A DNA stretch of 64,000 nt from Kocuria salsicia (GCF_007681555.1 NZ_VELE01000001.1:558001-622000), one strand, 5' to 3'. Counted from the first letter of the stretch, positions 52,743 to 61,798 are shown. Program-made: numbers and translations. The notes: generated by a model from the sequence alone, not told the origin.

Positions 52743-53669
52743 ATGGATGGGACCGACTTTTTTGGCCCGTGGGAGGGTGATGCCATCACGTCTTGGGTCG
52801 GCGCGACATCAGCCATCGAGGACGTCCTCAACAAGATCGGTCGGCGAAGAATGGTCTGGCGGGGCCAAGTGAACGCGAAGTGGTGCCTCCACAGCGGCCT
52901 TTACCGCCGCATCCTCGCCACGGGGAGCGGCCCCTCGCCTAAAGAGAGCGACTTAGTCAAAGCCGAGGATCGACTCCTCACGATTGCACGCGAGTGGTGG
53001 CGGCACGACCAGCTACCCTATCTGGAACTTGTTGCACACATGCAACATTACCGCGCCCCTACACGCCTTCTCGATGTCTCACTGAACCCCTTAGTGGCGC
53101 TGTGGTTCGCAGTGGAGCAACAGCACAGCGACGAGGACCATCAGGACGGACGTTTGTTCGCGATTGATGTAACGGACCGCACCGTCCGCCTGGACTCAGA
53201 GTGGAGCACCTATGACATTCCGTGGCGCGGCTACCCAAAGGACTCAAAATGGTCTCTGGAACTCCCCCTCCTCTGGAAGCCTCCGTCATACAACGACCGG
53301 ATTCCCGCTCAACAGTCCGGTTTCCTGCTGGCCGGTGTCCCAAAGTATTATAAAGGATCCAACGCCCAATACCGTAAGGGACCGGGCGACGGTAGTTCCG
53401 CCGGCCTCTGGTCGGCTAACGAGGTGCGACGTGCAACATCAGTACCCACACGCATGGTTGACCGATCCCGAAACCTGCACTCTAACTCACGTCCAACCCT
53501 AACGTTGCGCATCACGTCTGACGCGAAAGACGAGATTCGCCGCAGACTTGAGCGGGATTATGGAATTAACAGCGGGACCATGTACCCCGACCTCTTCGGA
53601 ATGGCAACGGAGATCAGGGGTCTCGTCGACCACGGGGGACTCCTAAAGCGACCTCCAGCAGCACCCTGA
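52743..53669 (+). CDS. FRG-domain protein
   Basis: A 308-residue protein with an FRG domain: the MVWRGQVNAKWCLHSGLYRR segment near residue 40, then LELVAHMQHYRAPTRLLDVS and NPLVALWFAVEQ. The FRG fold occurs in mobile and defence-linked genes and is of unknown biochemical function. Base composition and codon use are visibly lower in GC than the chromosome around. ATG at 52743 with GAGGAG 8 bases upstream. It sits between the IS relic and the first ychF-type repeat. Confidence 0.8.
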   Translation: MDGTDFFGPWEGDAITSWVGATSAIEDVLNKIGRRRMVWRGQVNAKWCLHSGLYRRILATGSGPSPKESDLVKAEDRLLTIAREWWRHDQLPYLELVAHMQHYRAPTRLLDVSLNPLVALWFAVEQQHSDEDHQDGRLFAIDVTDRTVRLDSEWSTYDIPWRGYPKDSKWSLELPLLWKPPSYNDRIPAQQSGFLLAGVPKYYKGSNAQYRKGPGDGSSAGLWSANEVRRATSVPTRMVDRSRNLHSNSRPTLTLRITSDAKDEIRRRLERDYGINSGTMYPDLFGMATEIRGLVDHGGLLKRPPAAP

Positions 53670-53946
53670 CTCCCCCCACCTATTCGCGCATCGCAGGCCC
53701 TCTATCCGGCCGCCTCAATCGCCGTGCCTAGAGCGAGAAACACGGGGGGGGAGCTAGAACACGAGTTAAGCCCCAGGGAATTTTACAGAAGACCCGCACC
53801 ACCAGGCGACACTGGTTTGCCCCGAGAACTAGAAAACCCCCTCCGCACGGGTGGCGCGGAAAAGGCAACCAAGCAGGGCCGGGCCAATCTTACAGCTCAT
53901 TCAAGACCGACTATCGCCAGCCGAGAAGCCTCGTTACGCAGGGACT
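53670..53946. other. Low-coding spacer in the accessory region
   Basis: This gap, with the 53947 repeat and the bases up to 54102, totals about 430 bases without a supported gene. A 77-codon frame at 53724 lacks a ribosome-binding site and has no family features. No repeat other than the ychF-type copy is seen. Confidence 0.4.
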
Positions 53947-53976
53947 TTATACATTAAGCCGGAACTCCACCACGTT
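53947..53976 (-). repeat. ychF 3'-end copy D (probable attachment site)
   Basis: On the reverse strand this encodes NVVEFRLNV then TAA, matching the last codons of ychF (DVVEFRFAV then TAA). It is not part of any gene here. It marks the left boundary of the first of three cassettes, 2759 bases from copy C. Confidence 0.75.
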
Positions 53977-54102
53977 CCGTAGCCGAGTAACCTTTGGTCA
54001 CAGCGACTCGCGCAGCGGCAAAGGCACCCCGCTCATGGAGCGCCATCATGCGCCCCTTCTGGATAGGAGGGCGACCAGAGGGGCACGAGGAGGACCGAGG
54101 GA

Positions 54103-54846
54103 ATGGCATCGAGCCCGCCGCCGGGACTGCACCCGGCGTTGTCGACGCACCAGGGGTTCGCGCTGCTGGAGGAGGCCGGGGCAGTGCGCAACCTCCTGCG
54201 CGACTCCGTGGAGGTAATCCGAACCCTTCGCTTTGTCTCGCTGCACGGCGATGGCGTGTTTATGCTGGGCAGCATCGGCGTGGAGAAGGCCATGAAGGTC
54301 ATGCTCGGCTGCAACGAGATCGAGGCTTCGGGCTCCTGGCCCTCCAAGGCGACCTTGAGGTACGACTGGGGCCATGACATCCAGAAGATGAGCCAGCTGC
54401 TCAACACGGCGATTGAACGCGGCCAGGCGCGATCCACCCACACCGGGTATGCCGAGACTCTCGCTGATCGGATCAGCGGGAGCACCACACTCCCGCTTCT
54501 CTTCGCGACGTTCGCTCGGTACGGGAAGTCGGGGCGCTTCCACCACCTAGGCATCCTCGCGACCAACGAGCCTGGCTCGGATGAGTCACCATCTGAGTAC
54601 TGGGAGCGAGTCGAGTTCCACGTTAGGAGCACAGAGCCCGAGCTCGCCGAAGTCCCCTACGGAGACAACCAAGCGCTGGACGAGTACGAGGTCCGACTTC
54701 GGGACCGCATCGCGGACGAGCTGGAGGCCTGGTGGTACTGCGTCCACTGCCTCGGCGTCCAGGGCTGCTTCGGCGACCAGGGCAGGAAGATCGGCTGGGA
54801 GATTTGGGAGCCAGGGCGTCCCGAACCGCCGATCGTGAGGAACTAG
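54103..54846 (+). CDS. Hypothetical protein, possible HEPN-like fold
   Basis: A 247-residue soluble protein. The N-terminal LHGDGVFMLGSIGVEKAMKVM region, with its helical GVEKAMKVMLG segment, resembles the first helices of HEPN-type proteins, but I cannot identify the RX4-6H catalytic motif with confidence. ATG at 54103 with GAGGA upstream. It is followed 99 bases later by an Mrr-like endonuclease, and both lie within cassette 1 between two ychF-end repeats. No function assigned. Confidence 0.65.
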   Translation: MASSPPPGLHPALSTHQGFALLEEAGAVRNLLRDSVEVIRTLRFVSLHGDGVFMLGSIGVEKAMKVMLGCNEIEASGSWPSKATLRYDWGHDIQKMSQLLNTAIERGQARSTHTGYAETLADRISGSTTLPLLFATFARYGKSGRFHHLGILATNEPGSDESPSEYWERVEFHVRSTEPELAEVPYGDNQALDEYEVRLRDRIADELEAWWYCVHCLGVQGCFGDQGRKIGWEIWEPGRPEPPIVRN

Positions 54847-54945
54847 CCCAACGTCACGACCACCGGGTAATCGCAGACGACTGCCAGTAGCAAGCCGAGT
54901 CGACGTCGGGCTTCCCTCGCGTGTGGCGCTTCATATACTGGCCGT

Positions 54946-55758
54946 ATGGAAAAGGTGCCCGAGCAGCCACTCGACGATGATGCGATGGCCGTCGCCGAGT
55001 CCGAGCACGACTTCACCCTCGGCTCCCTCGACTTCGAAGCACTATCGCCCACGGACTTTGAAGAGTTCTGCTTCGACCTCATGGCCGAGAGTGGCTTTTC
55101 CAATGTGGATTGGAGAAAGGGGACCCCGCTCGCTGCGTCGCCGTCCGACCGTGGTCGAGATATCGTCGCCCGCCGGTCTATGAGGGACATTGACGGGCAC
55201 GAGTACGAGGAGCGCTGGTTCGTCGATTGCAAGCACTACAAGCGCGGCGTTCCTCCGGAAGCGCTTCAGGGGGCAATCGCCTGGGCCAGCGCTGAGCGCC
55301 CGTCAGCGCTCCTCTTCATTGCATCCGGCTATCTAACCAACGGGGCTAAGGATTGGATCGCGGACTATCAACGCTCCAACAATCCGCCCTTCAGGATCCG
55401 CATCTGGGAGAAGCCACAGCTCCTTCGGCTCGTTGAGCAGAATCTAGATCTAGCGTTCAAGCACGATGTTGGGACAAGCACGCTGCGACGGGTGTCAGAG
55501 ATCCTAGAGGTTGAGTCAGCGCTCATGGATCGACTCTGGTACGGACGTAAACCGGCGGACGAGGACGTGGATCTCTACGATTGGCCCGATGACATCAAGG
55601 CTGGAATGCTCGCAGCAAAGCGCCGAGTCGAGGAACAGTACGGCGTGGAAGAGCTGGCGAAGGATGTGGAGTCGGACTGGGCATGGGGCTACCTCTCAGG
55701 GCGGATCTCCGCTATTCGCTGGGTGCTGGGGGATGCCTGGCACAACCTTGACAGCTGA
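54946..55758 (+). CDS. Mrr-like restriction endonuclease-fold protein
   Basis: A 270-residue protein. The region LSPTDFEEFCFDLMAESGF followed by SDRGRDIVARR and ERWFVDCKHYKRGV shows the PD-(D/E)xK nuclease pattern of Mrr-type enzymes: Asp in GRDIVA, then DCK. A C-terminal helical extension follows. Mrr enzymes cut methylated or otherwise marked DNA, and related proteins act in phage defence. ATG at 54946 with no strong ribosome-binding site. Pairs with the upstream unknown gene inside cassette 1. Confidence 0.78.
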   Translation: MEKVPEQPLDDDAMAVAESEHDFTLGSLDFEALSPTDFEEFCFDLMAESGFSNVDWRKGTPLAASPSDRGRDIVARRSMRDIDGHEYEERWFVDCKHYKRGVPPEALQGAIAWASAERPSALLFIASGYLTNGAKDWIADYQRSNNPPFRIRIWEKPQLLRLVEQNLDLAFKHDVGTSTLRRVSEILEVESALMDRLWYGRKPADEDVDLYDWPDDIKAGMLAAKRRVEEQYGVEELAKDVESDWAWGYLSGRISAIRWVLGDAWHNLDS

Positions 55759-55927
55759 CGGATCAAGACACGCATGGAGTCTCTGGCTGCGAGATAGCAT
55801 TTTGAATGCTCCACCATGCACCCAGTTGCCCGCCCTTTCACCCCGATGAGATGACCACTACGTCACGACCCCCAGCCCAAGAGCGCGACCCCATACAGGG
55901 TCTCGACGTATTCACTGGGCCCAATCC

Positions 55928-56602
55928 TCAAACACGCTCTTTGCGGGTTGAGAGCCAAGCTGAGACCTCTTCCCTAAACGGCCTAAGGCGCCTGTAAGCA
56001 TCGCGCGCAAACTCAATCTGCCAATCAAAATCCTCTTGACGGAGTTCCGCATGGATGTGAATGTAGTTGCGAGCCGTGTAGTAGCCTGCGATCTCATGAC
56101 CGAGGCCATCACTAATCATGCCTAGCGTCACGGCGGCAGCAACCTTGCTGTCGAATCGAATCTTCGACTCCTGGGTGCGGCGCGTTGCATACACGGCACC
56201 AATGACATCCGTAGCATCAGCCTGAGGAAGTTTGCGAATTCGATCCATAATATGTCCCGGGAGCTCCCGCTTCACGAGCGCGCGGTATTCAGGTAAGGCC
56301 TTAACGACAGGCTCGCCAGACGCCTCAACGAAGAGAAGGTAGTGAATTGCGGCTTCATAAATCGATGCGTACTGTTGAACCTGCAATTGAACCTGAGCTT
56401 GAATCGCCCATGGCTCGTCGACCCGAAGGCCTTCCCAGAGCTTATACAAATACCTGGCCGCGTAAAACTCCTGCCCGAGCCTTTTGCGAAGCTCGAGGTC
56501 ACCGATGAAGTTAAAATAGTCGACATGCCATGCCAGGTCACCCGGCAAGTCCTTTCGAGCATACTCCACCGCCTGTGAGCGAATACCCTCTGGAAGCGGC
56601 AC
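55928..56602 (-). CDS. Hypothetical protein with a possible HEPN RNase motif
   Basis: A 224-residue helical protein. The segment YTARNYIHIHAELRQ contains R-x5-H (RNYIHIH), the pattern of HEPN ribonucleases, preceded by a dense helical bundle (GMISDGLGHEIAGYY). This suggests a HEPN-type RNase used in abortive infection or toxin systems, but the assignment is tentative. GTG start at 56602 with AAGGAG upstream. Convergent with the Mrr-like gene within cassette 1. Confidence 0.6.
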   Translation of the reverse strand: MPLPEGIRSQAVEYARKDLPGDLAWHVDYFNFIGDLELRKRLGQEFYAARYLYKLWEGLRVDEPWAIQAQVQLQVQQYASIYEAAIHYLLFVEASGEPVVKALPEYRALVKRELPGHIMDRIRKLPQADATDVIGAVYATRRTQESKIRFDSKVAAAVTLGMISDGLGHEIAGYYTARNYIHIHAELRQEDFDWQIEFARDAYRRLRPFREEVSAWLSTRKERV

Positions 56603-56705
56603 GGGGTCTCCTTAACTATTCGCGCAGAGTAGAATTGACGAGAGTTAAAGTATCTAATTCGATCAATGCAGTAACTCCGCTACGCCTCCGCCTCTGGCAT
56701 AGAGC

Positions 56706-56735
56706 CTACACGTTGAAGCGGAACTCCACCGCATT
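56706..56735 (-). repeat. ychF 3'-end copy C (probable attachment site)
   Basis: On the reverse strand this encodes RNAVEFRFNV then TAG, an almost exact match to the ychF C-terminus. It bounds cassettes 1 and 2. Just beyond lies ACATACCAACC with a partial inverted repeat, and a similar sequence flanks copy B. Confidence 0.8.
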
Positions 56736-56882
56736 CCGGCACATACCAACCTGTGGTTGCGTGTCTGGCTGGCATCGCCTCGGCCCCCACCTCGCCCCTT
56801 CCGGAGACGCAGAAGGTGGGGCAGCGGGGGCACGCGACCCGATCTCGCGTCCGCCTCTGTCGGCAGCCCCTGATAGGACATA

Positions 56883-57386
56883 ATGACAGGTGACTGCGAC
56901 CCACAGGGAGGTGACTTGGCGCTGCCTGCACTTGACGAGCAGACGGGCCTGCTTCCGCTGGGCCGATTCGGCGCGTCGTTGGAAGAGATCAAATCCCACT
57001 ACGTTGACGATCCCCGGTTCGCGAAGTCGGCGACCCGCGCCGAGATCTGGCAGCACTTCGAGTCCGCTACCGACGGCATCCGCTTTGTCGTCCCCGTGGT
57101 GTGCGTATGGGTGGGTGGCAGCTTCCTTACCGACAAGATCGATCCTGACGACATCGACCTCGTCTACTGGGGCGAAGACGTGCTCGTTGACCAGGTGACC
57201 GACCCCAAGGATCGGTACATCCTGCAGATGTTCGGGATGAACCAGGTCCGGCCAGCGACGGGCCTGCGCGTTGATACTCGATACTGCCTATGGCACGTGT
57301 TCCCCGAGGCGGACCGCGCCCACTCAGTCGAGCACCAGTCATATGCGTTGAATCGTGGCTACTGGGATGACTTCTGGATGCCCTAG
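56883..57386 (+). CDS. DUF6932-like nucleotidyltransferase-fold protein
   Basis: A 167-residue protein. The motif WVGGSFLTDKIDPDDIDLVYW has the Gly-Ser and paired Asp residues of the minimal nucleotidyltransferase fold (GS...DxD). The family is DUF6932-like; many such proteins are toxin or defence components that add nucleotides to RNA or small molecules. ATG at 56883 with AGGA 7 bases upstream. The gene that follows 85 bases later has no recognised family. Confidence 0.7.
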   Translation: MTGDCDPQGGDLALPALDEQTGLLPLGRFGASLEEIKSHYVDDPRFAKSATRAEIWQHFESATDGIRFVVPVVCVWVGGSFLTDKIDPDDIDLVYWGEDVLVDQVTDPKDRYILQMFGMNQVRPATGLRVDTRYCLWHVFPEADRAHSVEHQSYALNRGYWDDFWMP

Positions 57387-57471
57387 CGCAACGGCGCGAA
57401 GGAAGATCCTCCGCAACGGCCGGATGCCCTACCGCAGCGCGGCTACTTCGAAGTGACTCTGGACGGTTTCC

Positions 57472-58425
57472 ATGGCGTTTGACTGGGAGCAGTTCAAGGC
57501 CAACGTCCAAGGCGAAGCTGAGTGGCAGGACGCAGATGATCTTGCGCGCATGAGCATCGAGACTCTGCGCGCTGAGCACGGCTTGCTGCGGCGCGACGCT
57601 TCTTCAGGGTCTCTGCGCCTGACTGGGCCAGGAATCACGATCCACTCGGGAGCGATCGACGGGATTGCTGACACGCTTCGCAATTTTCAGCGCCTGGTGC
57701 TTGCGACAGGCCTCGCGGTGAAGGGGCACAAGTCGTTGCGTGGGCAACCGCCCGCCGACGTCGTCTCGAAGACCCGACTGAACCTCAATGGTTCACCACT
57801 GCCGGGAAGCCTCATCCTGCAGATCGTGCCGACGACTTTGCCAGCGGACGAGATCTCACCCGATGGCCAAGTCGGGCTGTTCGGAGACGACAATGCAGAG
57901 CCCCAGTTGATCGACACCGCCATGAAGCGAGCACTGGGACTGCTCGAGGACGGACGTCGTCTCGGCCCAGATGCCGACACCAGTGACTTCTTGGCGCGCA
58001 TCCGCGAGTACGGACCGCGCGTCGCCACGACGTTGCGCGACTTCTCGACAGGTCTGGTGAAATCAGGGTTCGAGCCTGATCTCACTTGGTCCCAGCCTCG
58101 CCAGGCGCGCCTGCGCACGCGCCTCTCCACGGCTGAACTCGCTCACATTGGAGAGCTCATCGCTTCTCGGGAACTCGAGCTCGAGCCGACCACCATCCGC
58201 GGCATCGTGCGGACTGTCAGCGAGATCAGCGCTTGGCAGCTGGAGATCGAGGACGGCGAGATCGTCAAGATCGACGCGAAGAAGATCCCTGCGGCGAACA
58301 CTGCAACGCTGCGCACCGGCATGTCAGTTTCAGTCGATGTGTCAGTCACGGAAGAAACCGGCCCTGCCGGCGAAGTTAAGCCTAAGTACACGGCGACGTC
58401 GTTCACAGTGCTGAGCAACCCGTAA
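57472..58425 (+). CDS. Unknown protein paired with the nucleotidyltransferase-like gene
   Basis: A 317-residue soluble protein with no membrane segment or signal peptide. It begins MAFDWEQFKANVQGEAEWQD and ends in a beta-rich segment with repeated Thr/Val (SVSVDVSVTEE, ATSFTVLSNP). No catalytic motif stands out. It follows the nucleotidyltransferase-like gene in the same direction and could be its partner, so the pair is a candidate two-gene system. I do not recognise a family. Confidence 0.7.
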   Translation: MAFDWEQFKANVQGEAEWQDADDLARMSIETLRAEHGLLRRDASSGSLRLTGPGITIHSGAIDGIADTLRNFQRLVLATGLAVKGHKSLRGQPPADVVSKTRLNLNGSPLPGSLILQIVPTTLPADEISPDGQVGLFGDDNAEPQLIDTAMKRALGLLEDGRRLGPDADTSDFLARIREYGPRVATTLRDFSTGLVKSGFEPDLTWSQPRQARLRTRLSTAELAHIGELIASRELELEPTTIRGIVRTVSEISAWQLEIEDGEIVKIDAKKIPAANTATLRTGMSVSVDVSVTEETGPAGEVKPKYTATSFTVLSNP

Positions 58426-58446
58426 GGCCGAGTCGTTACACCACAT

Positions 58447-58998
58447 CTAGTCCAACGGCTGGATCCGGAGGTTGGTCCGCGGCGGCAAATCCCAGCCGTG
58501 ACGCGCATGAATTTCCCTAACCAACTCTTCCGCGTTGACCTGGAGCTTGGCAAGTGCAGCCGCGTCGTGGCCGACTGATCGTAAATGGCGCAGGTTGCTG
58601 CTCAGCGCGTGCGCCCAACTCATCAGCGGGTCGAGGTTCGCCACCCGCCGCTCAACGGTGTCGCCGGGCTTGGCGGCCTCCATCACCTGGCGGCCGATGG
58701 TCGCGCCCAGCGTGCGCTCGGCCTCCAGCCACGAGTCGATACCATCCCAGCCGTCGAGCTGGTCGACGAGCGCGATCGACGTGATGCGCAGGTTGGCGAG
58801 CCGCTCCCCCACCGGCTCGGCCGTCGGATCGAACCCGATTAGGCGCTGCACGGCTTCCTGCACCGCGAACCAGCGTGCGTCCTCGGCCGCCTTGCGCGAC
58901 TCGGCGAGTGCCTCGTTCGCGCGCTTGTTCGCTTGGTAAGTGCCGACGCCGGCGATCAGCAGCGACAGGGCCGAGATCACCAGCGCGAGGACATCCAT
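58447..58998 (-). CDS. Hypothetical protein with one membrane helix
   Basis: A 183-residue protein with an N-terminal hydrophobic helix (LALVISALSLLIAGVGTYQ) followed by a charged, helix-forming stretch (ANKRANEALAESRKAAEDAR) and a soluble domain. This layout suggests a membrane-anchored cytoplasmic protein, perhaps oligomeric through a coiled coil. ATG at 58998 with AGGAT upstream. Convergent with the unknown gene of cassette 2. No family recognised. Confidence 0.65.
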   Translation of the reverse strand: MDVLALVISALSLLIAGVGTYQANKRANEALAESRKAAEDARWFAVQEAVQRLIGFDPTAEPVGERLANLRITSIALVDQLDGWDGIDSWLEAERTLGATIGRQVMEAAKPGDTVERRVANLDPLMSWAHALSSNLRHLRSVGHDAAALAKLQVNAEELVREIHARHGWDLPPRTNLRIQPLD

Positions 58999-59115
58999 GG
59001 CTCGATCCTGCCACTACAAGAAGCAGTTCCTGAAGCACTTCCGGCTATTGCTTGCCCGAGGCGCGTCAGCCGACTAACCCGCGCTCACTACGATGCTCCG
59101 CGCGGCGACCAATCC

Positions 59116-59145
59116 CTACAGCGCGAATCTCCACTCCACCGATTC
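59116..59145 (-). repeat. ychF 3'-end copy B (probable attachment site)
   Basis: Encodes RESVEWRFAL then TAG on the reverse strand, the most diverged copy of the ychF C-terminus. It bounds cassettes 2 and 3. A hairpin-like ACATACCACCCTC...GAGGTGTG region follows it, comparable to that next to copy C. Confidence 0.7.
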
Positions 59146-59222
59146 CCGGTACATACCACCCTCTTGAGGTGTGCAGTGAAGCGCTCGGCCCCGAGTCCGG
59201 GACCGACAGCTTGCGTTCGACG

Positions 59223-59531
59223 TCAACGATAGGTCTCGTGCAACGCCTCCTCGATCTGAGACGGAGTCGGTGCACCGGCGTACCCGCGCTCAGTCGCGTA
59301 GACCCGGCACGCGAGCGAGCGAACCGGTTGCGTCGGAAACAGGTCGACGCCGTCGACGAGGATCGTGGGCGAGCCTCCGAATCGGGTGTTCGCCGCTTCG
59401 GTCTCGGTGTGGATCGTTACCAGCTCGATGGGCACTTCCGCGAGCTCGGCGGCATCCAGCGCGGCGCGCGCGTTTGCTTCGGCGATGGCCGTGTTCGGGC
59501 AGTCGACGATGTGCAGCAGTTCGACCTTCAT
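59223..59531 (-). CDS. Thioredoxin-like protein of the metal-efflux operon
   Basis: A 102-residue thioredoxin-fold protein: VELLHIVDCPNTAIAEANAR carries a single redox Cys, and FGGSPTILVDGVDLF is the cis-Pro loop. Family members accompany metal or alkylmercury resistance genes. Its ATG overlaps the ATPase stop (ATGA), so it is the last gene of the operon arsR-ATPase-thioredoxin. ATG preceded by GGAG. Confidence 0.82.
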   Translation of the reverse strand: MKVELLHIVDCPNTAIAEANARAALDAAELAEVPIELVTIHTETEAANTRFGGSPTILVDGVDLFPTQPVRSLACRVYATERGYAGAPTPSQIEEALHETYR

Positions 59532-61441
59532 ACGATCTGCTCCTTCCGGGTCCGGGCCGCGCGCAAGCCATTGAGGATCACGATGACCTCCGCGATCTCG
59601 TGCACGAGCACCACGGCAGCGAGTCCCAGGACGCCGAAGAGGGCGAGCGGGAGCAGGGCGATGATGATCAGCAGCGACAGGATGATGTTCTGGTTGATGA
59701 TGTGCCGTCCGCGCCGGGCATGGTCGAACGCGCGCGGCAGCAGCCGCAGGTCGTGCCCGGTGAACGCGACATCGGCCGACTCGATCGCGGCATCCGACCC
59801 GGTCGCGCCCATCGCGATCCCGATGTCCGCGGCGGCGAGGGCGGGGGCGTCGTTGATGCCGTCGCCGATCATCGCCACCGAACCATGCTGGCCGAGCTCA
59901 GCGATCGCAGCGGCCTTGTCCTCGGGGCGCAGCTCGGCGCGCACGTCCTCGATCCCGGCCTGCGCCGCGAGAGCGCGGGCGGTGCGGGCGTTGTCGCCGG
60001 TGAGCATCGTGACCCCGATGCACTGCGCGGCGAGCGTGCGGACGACCTCCGGGACCTCCAGGCGCAGCTCGTCGCGGACGCCGATCGCAGCGACCGGCTC
60101 GCCGTCGCGGTGCACGATGACGACCGTCATGCCCTGCTCCTCCAGCCCTGCGACCCGGTCGCCGAGCGTCCCGGCGTCCAGCCAGCGGGGGCTGCCGACC
60201 GTGATCCGCGCGCCGTCGAGCTTGCCCTCGATGCCGTGCCCGGCCTGCTCGGTCACGTCCTCGGCTACTGAGGCCCCCGGCGCGGCGGCGGTGATCGCGG
60301 CCGCGAGCGGGTGGGTGCTGTGTTGCTCCAGCGCGGCCGCCCACGCCAGCGCCTGCGCCTCGGTGGTCCCGTCGGCGGTGAGAACGGCGGTGACGAGGGG
60401 CTCGTTTCGGGTGAGGGTGCCGGTCTTGTCGACGGCGACGTGGCGGATCACGCCGAAGCGCTCGAACGCGGCACCGGACTTGATGATCACGCCGAACTTG
60501 CTCGCCGAGCCGATCGCGGCGACCACGGTCAGCGGCACGGAGATCGCCAGCGCGCACGGCGACGCCGCCACGAGGACGACCAGGGCGCGAGTGACCCACA
60601 GCTCGGGGTCGCCGAACAGCGAACCGATCAGCGCCACCAGGACGGCGAGGACGAGCACACCAGGGACGAGGGGTCGGGCGATGCGGTCGGCGAGGCGGGC
60701 GCGGTCTCCCTTCTCGGCCTGCGCCTGCTCAACGAGCTCCACGATCGTGGTCAGCGAGTTGTCGGTGCCCGCCGCGGTCGTCTCGACTTCCAGCGCGCCG
60801 GCGGAGTTGATTGCACCGGCCGAGACTGCATCTCCCAGCTCGACCTCGACCGGGATCGACTCTCCAGTGATCGCAGACGTATCCAAACTCGAACGACCCG
60901 TGACCACGACGCCGTCGGTCGCGATCCGTTCGCCCGGCCGCACCAGCATCAGCTGGCCCACCTGGAGGTCTTTCGCGGCGACCTCGACCGACGCGCCGTC
61001 GCGGCGGATGGTCGCTGTCTCAGGGACGAGCTTGAGCAGCGCCCGGAGCCCGCCGCGGGCGCGGTCCATCGCCTTGTCCTCCAGCGCCTCAGCGATCGAG
61101 TACAGGAACGCCAGGGCCGCGGCCTCCTCGACGTAGCCGAGGATCACCGCGCCAATGGCGCTGATCGTCATCAGCAGGCTGATGCCGAGCTTGCGCTTGG
61201 ACAGTTTGCGGATCGCGCCCGGGGTGAACGTCGACGCTCCCAGCAGCAGACCGAGCCAGAACAGCACCAGCGCCAGGATCTCGAGCCCGGACCACTCCAG
61301 GACGAGACCGGTCAGGAAAGCGACGCCGGAGAGGACCGGGACCATGATCCCGCGGTCCCGCCACCAGGGTCGCTCCTGCACCTCCTCAACTGCTTCGCCG
61401 ACCGTGGTCTCGGGCTCGTCGCAGCCGCACGCCGCGCTCAT
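59528..61441 (-). CDS. P1B-type heavy metal efflux ATPase (Cd/Zn/Pb type)
   Basis: A 637-residue membrane pump. The ion-binding SPC motif in AASPCALAIS and the phosphorylation motif DKTGTLTRN are intact, with TGES, GDGINDAPA and HP (THPLAAAI) conserved. The N-terminus has only a short CGCDEPE metal-ligand segment instead of a full MerP-like domain. It exports divalent ions such as Cd, Zn or Pb, with ATP hydrolysis. ATG 61441 overlaps the regulator stop by an ATGA. Confidence 0.93.
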   Translation of the reverse strand: MSAACGCDEPETTVGEAVEEVQERPWWRDRGIMVPVLSGVAFLTGLVLEWSGLEILALVLFWLGLLLGASTFTPGAIRKLSKRKLGISLLMTISAIGAVILGYVEEAAALAFLYSIAEALEDKAMDRARGGLRALLKLVPETATIRRDGASVEVAAKDLQVGQLMLVRPGERIATDGVVVTGRSSLDTSAITGESIPVEVELGDAVSAGAINSAGALEVETTAAGTDNSLTTIVELVEQAQAEKGDRARLADRIARPLVPGVLVLAVLVALIGSLFGDPELWVTRALVVLVAASPCALAISVPLTVVAAIGSASKFGVIIKSGAAFERFGVIRHVAVDKTGTLTRNEPLVTAVLTADGTTEAQALAWAAALEQHSTHPLAAAITAAAPGASVAEDVTEQAGHGIEGKLDGARITVGSPRWLDAGTLGDRVAGLEEQGMTVVIVHRDGEPVAAIGVRDELRLEVPEVVRTLAAQCIGVTMLTGDNARTARALAAQAGIEDVRAELRPEDKAAAIAELGQHGSVAMIGDGINDAPALAAADIGIAMGATGSDAAIESADVAFTGHDLRLLPRAFDHARRGRHIINQNIILSLLIIIALLPLALFGVLGLAAVVLVHEIAEVIVILNGLRAARTRKEQIV

Positions 61442-61797
61442 GCGCCTGCCCCCGTCCCGCAGCAGCCCGGCACCGGGCACTGGTCATCAACGCATGGCGC
61501 GTGCTCGTCGACGGCCAGCGTCACATCCACGAGCGCCGTGAGCGCCGCAGCGAGGTGCGGGTCGGCGATCTCGTAGCGCGTCTGCCGTCCCTCGGGCTCG
61601 GCGGCCACAATGCCACAGTCGCGCAGACAGGTCAGGTGGTTCGACACGTTCGACCGGGTCAGCTCCAGCTCGCGCGACAGCACCGCCGGATAACTCGGGC
61701 CGTCGAGCAGGGTCATCAGGATCCGGGATCGCGTCGGGTCCGCCATGGCTCGGCCGAGCCGGTGCATGACGTCGAGGCGTGAAGCAATGGTCAGCAT
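61438..61797 (-). CDS. ArsR/CmtR-type metal-sensing repressor
   Basis: A 119-residue winged-helix repressor: RSRILMTLLDGPSYPAVLSRE, TRSNVSNHLTCLRDCGIVAA, GRQTRYEIADPHL. Cys residues in the recognition region (LTCLRDC) and at the C-terminal CVDDQCPVPGCCG give a CmtR-like metal site (Cd/Pb). It controls the pump operon and lies first in it. ATG at 61797 with an inverted repeat immediately upstream. Confidence 0.92.
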   Translation of the reverse strand: MLTIASRLDVMHRLGRAMADPTRSRILMTLLDGPSYPAVLSRELELTRSNVSNHLTCLRDCGIVAAEPEGRQTRYEIADPHLAAALTALVDVTLAVDEHAPCVDDQCPVPGCCGTGAGA

Positions 61798-61798
61798 G

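Noticed and set aside
53724-53957. 77-codon forward ORF before the first repeat
   Set aside because: No ribosome-binding site and no recognisable motif; it runs into the ychF-type repeat on the opposite strand.
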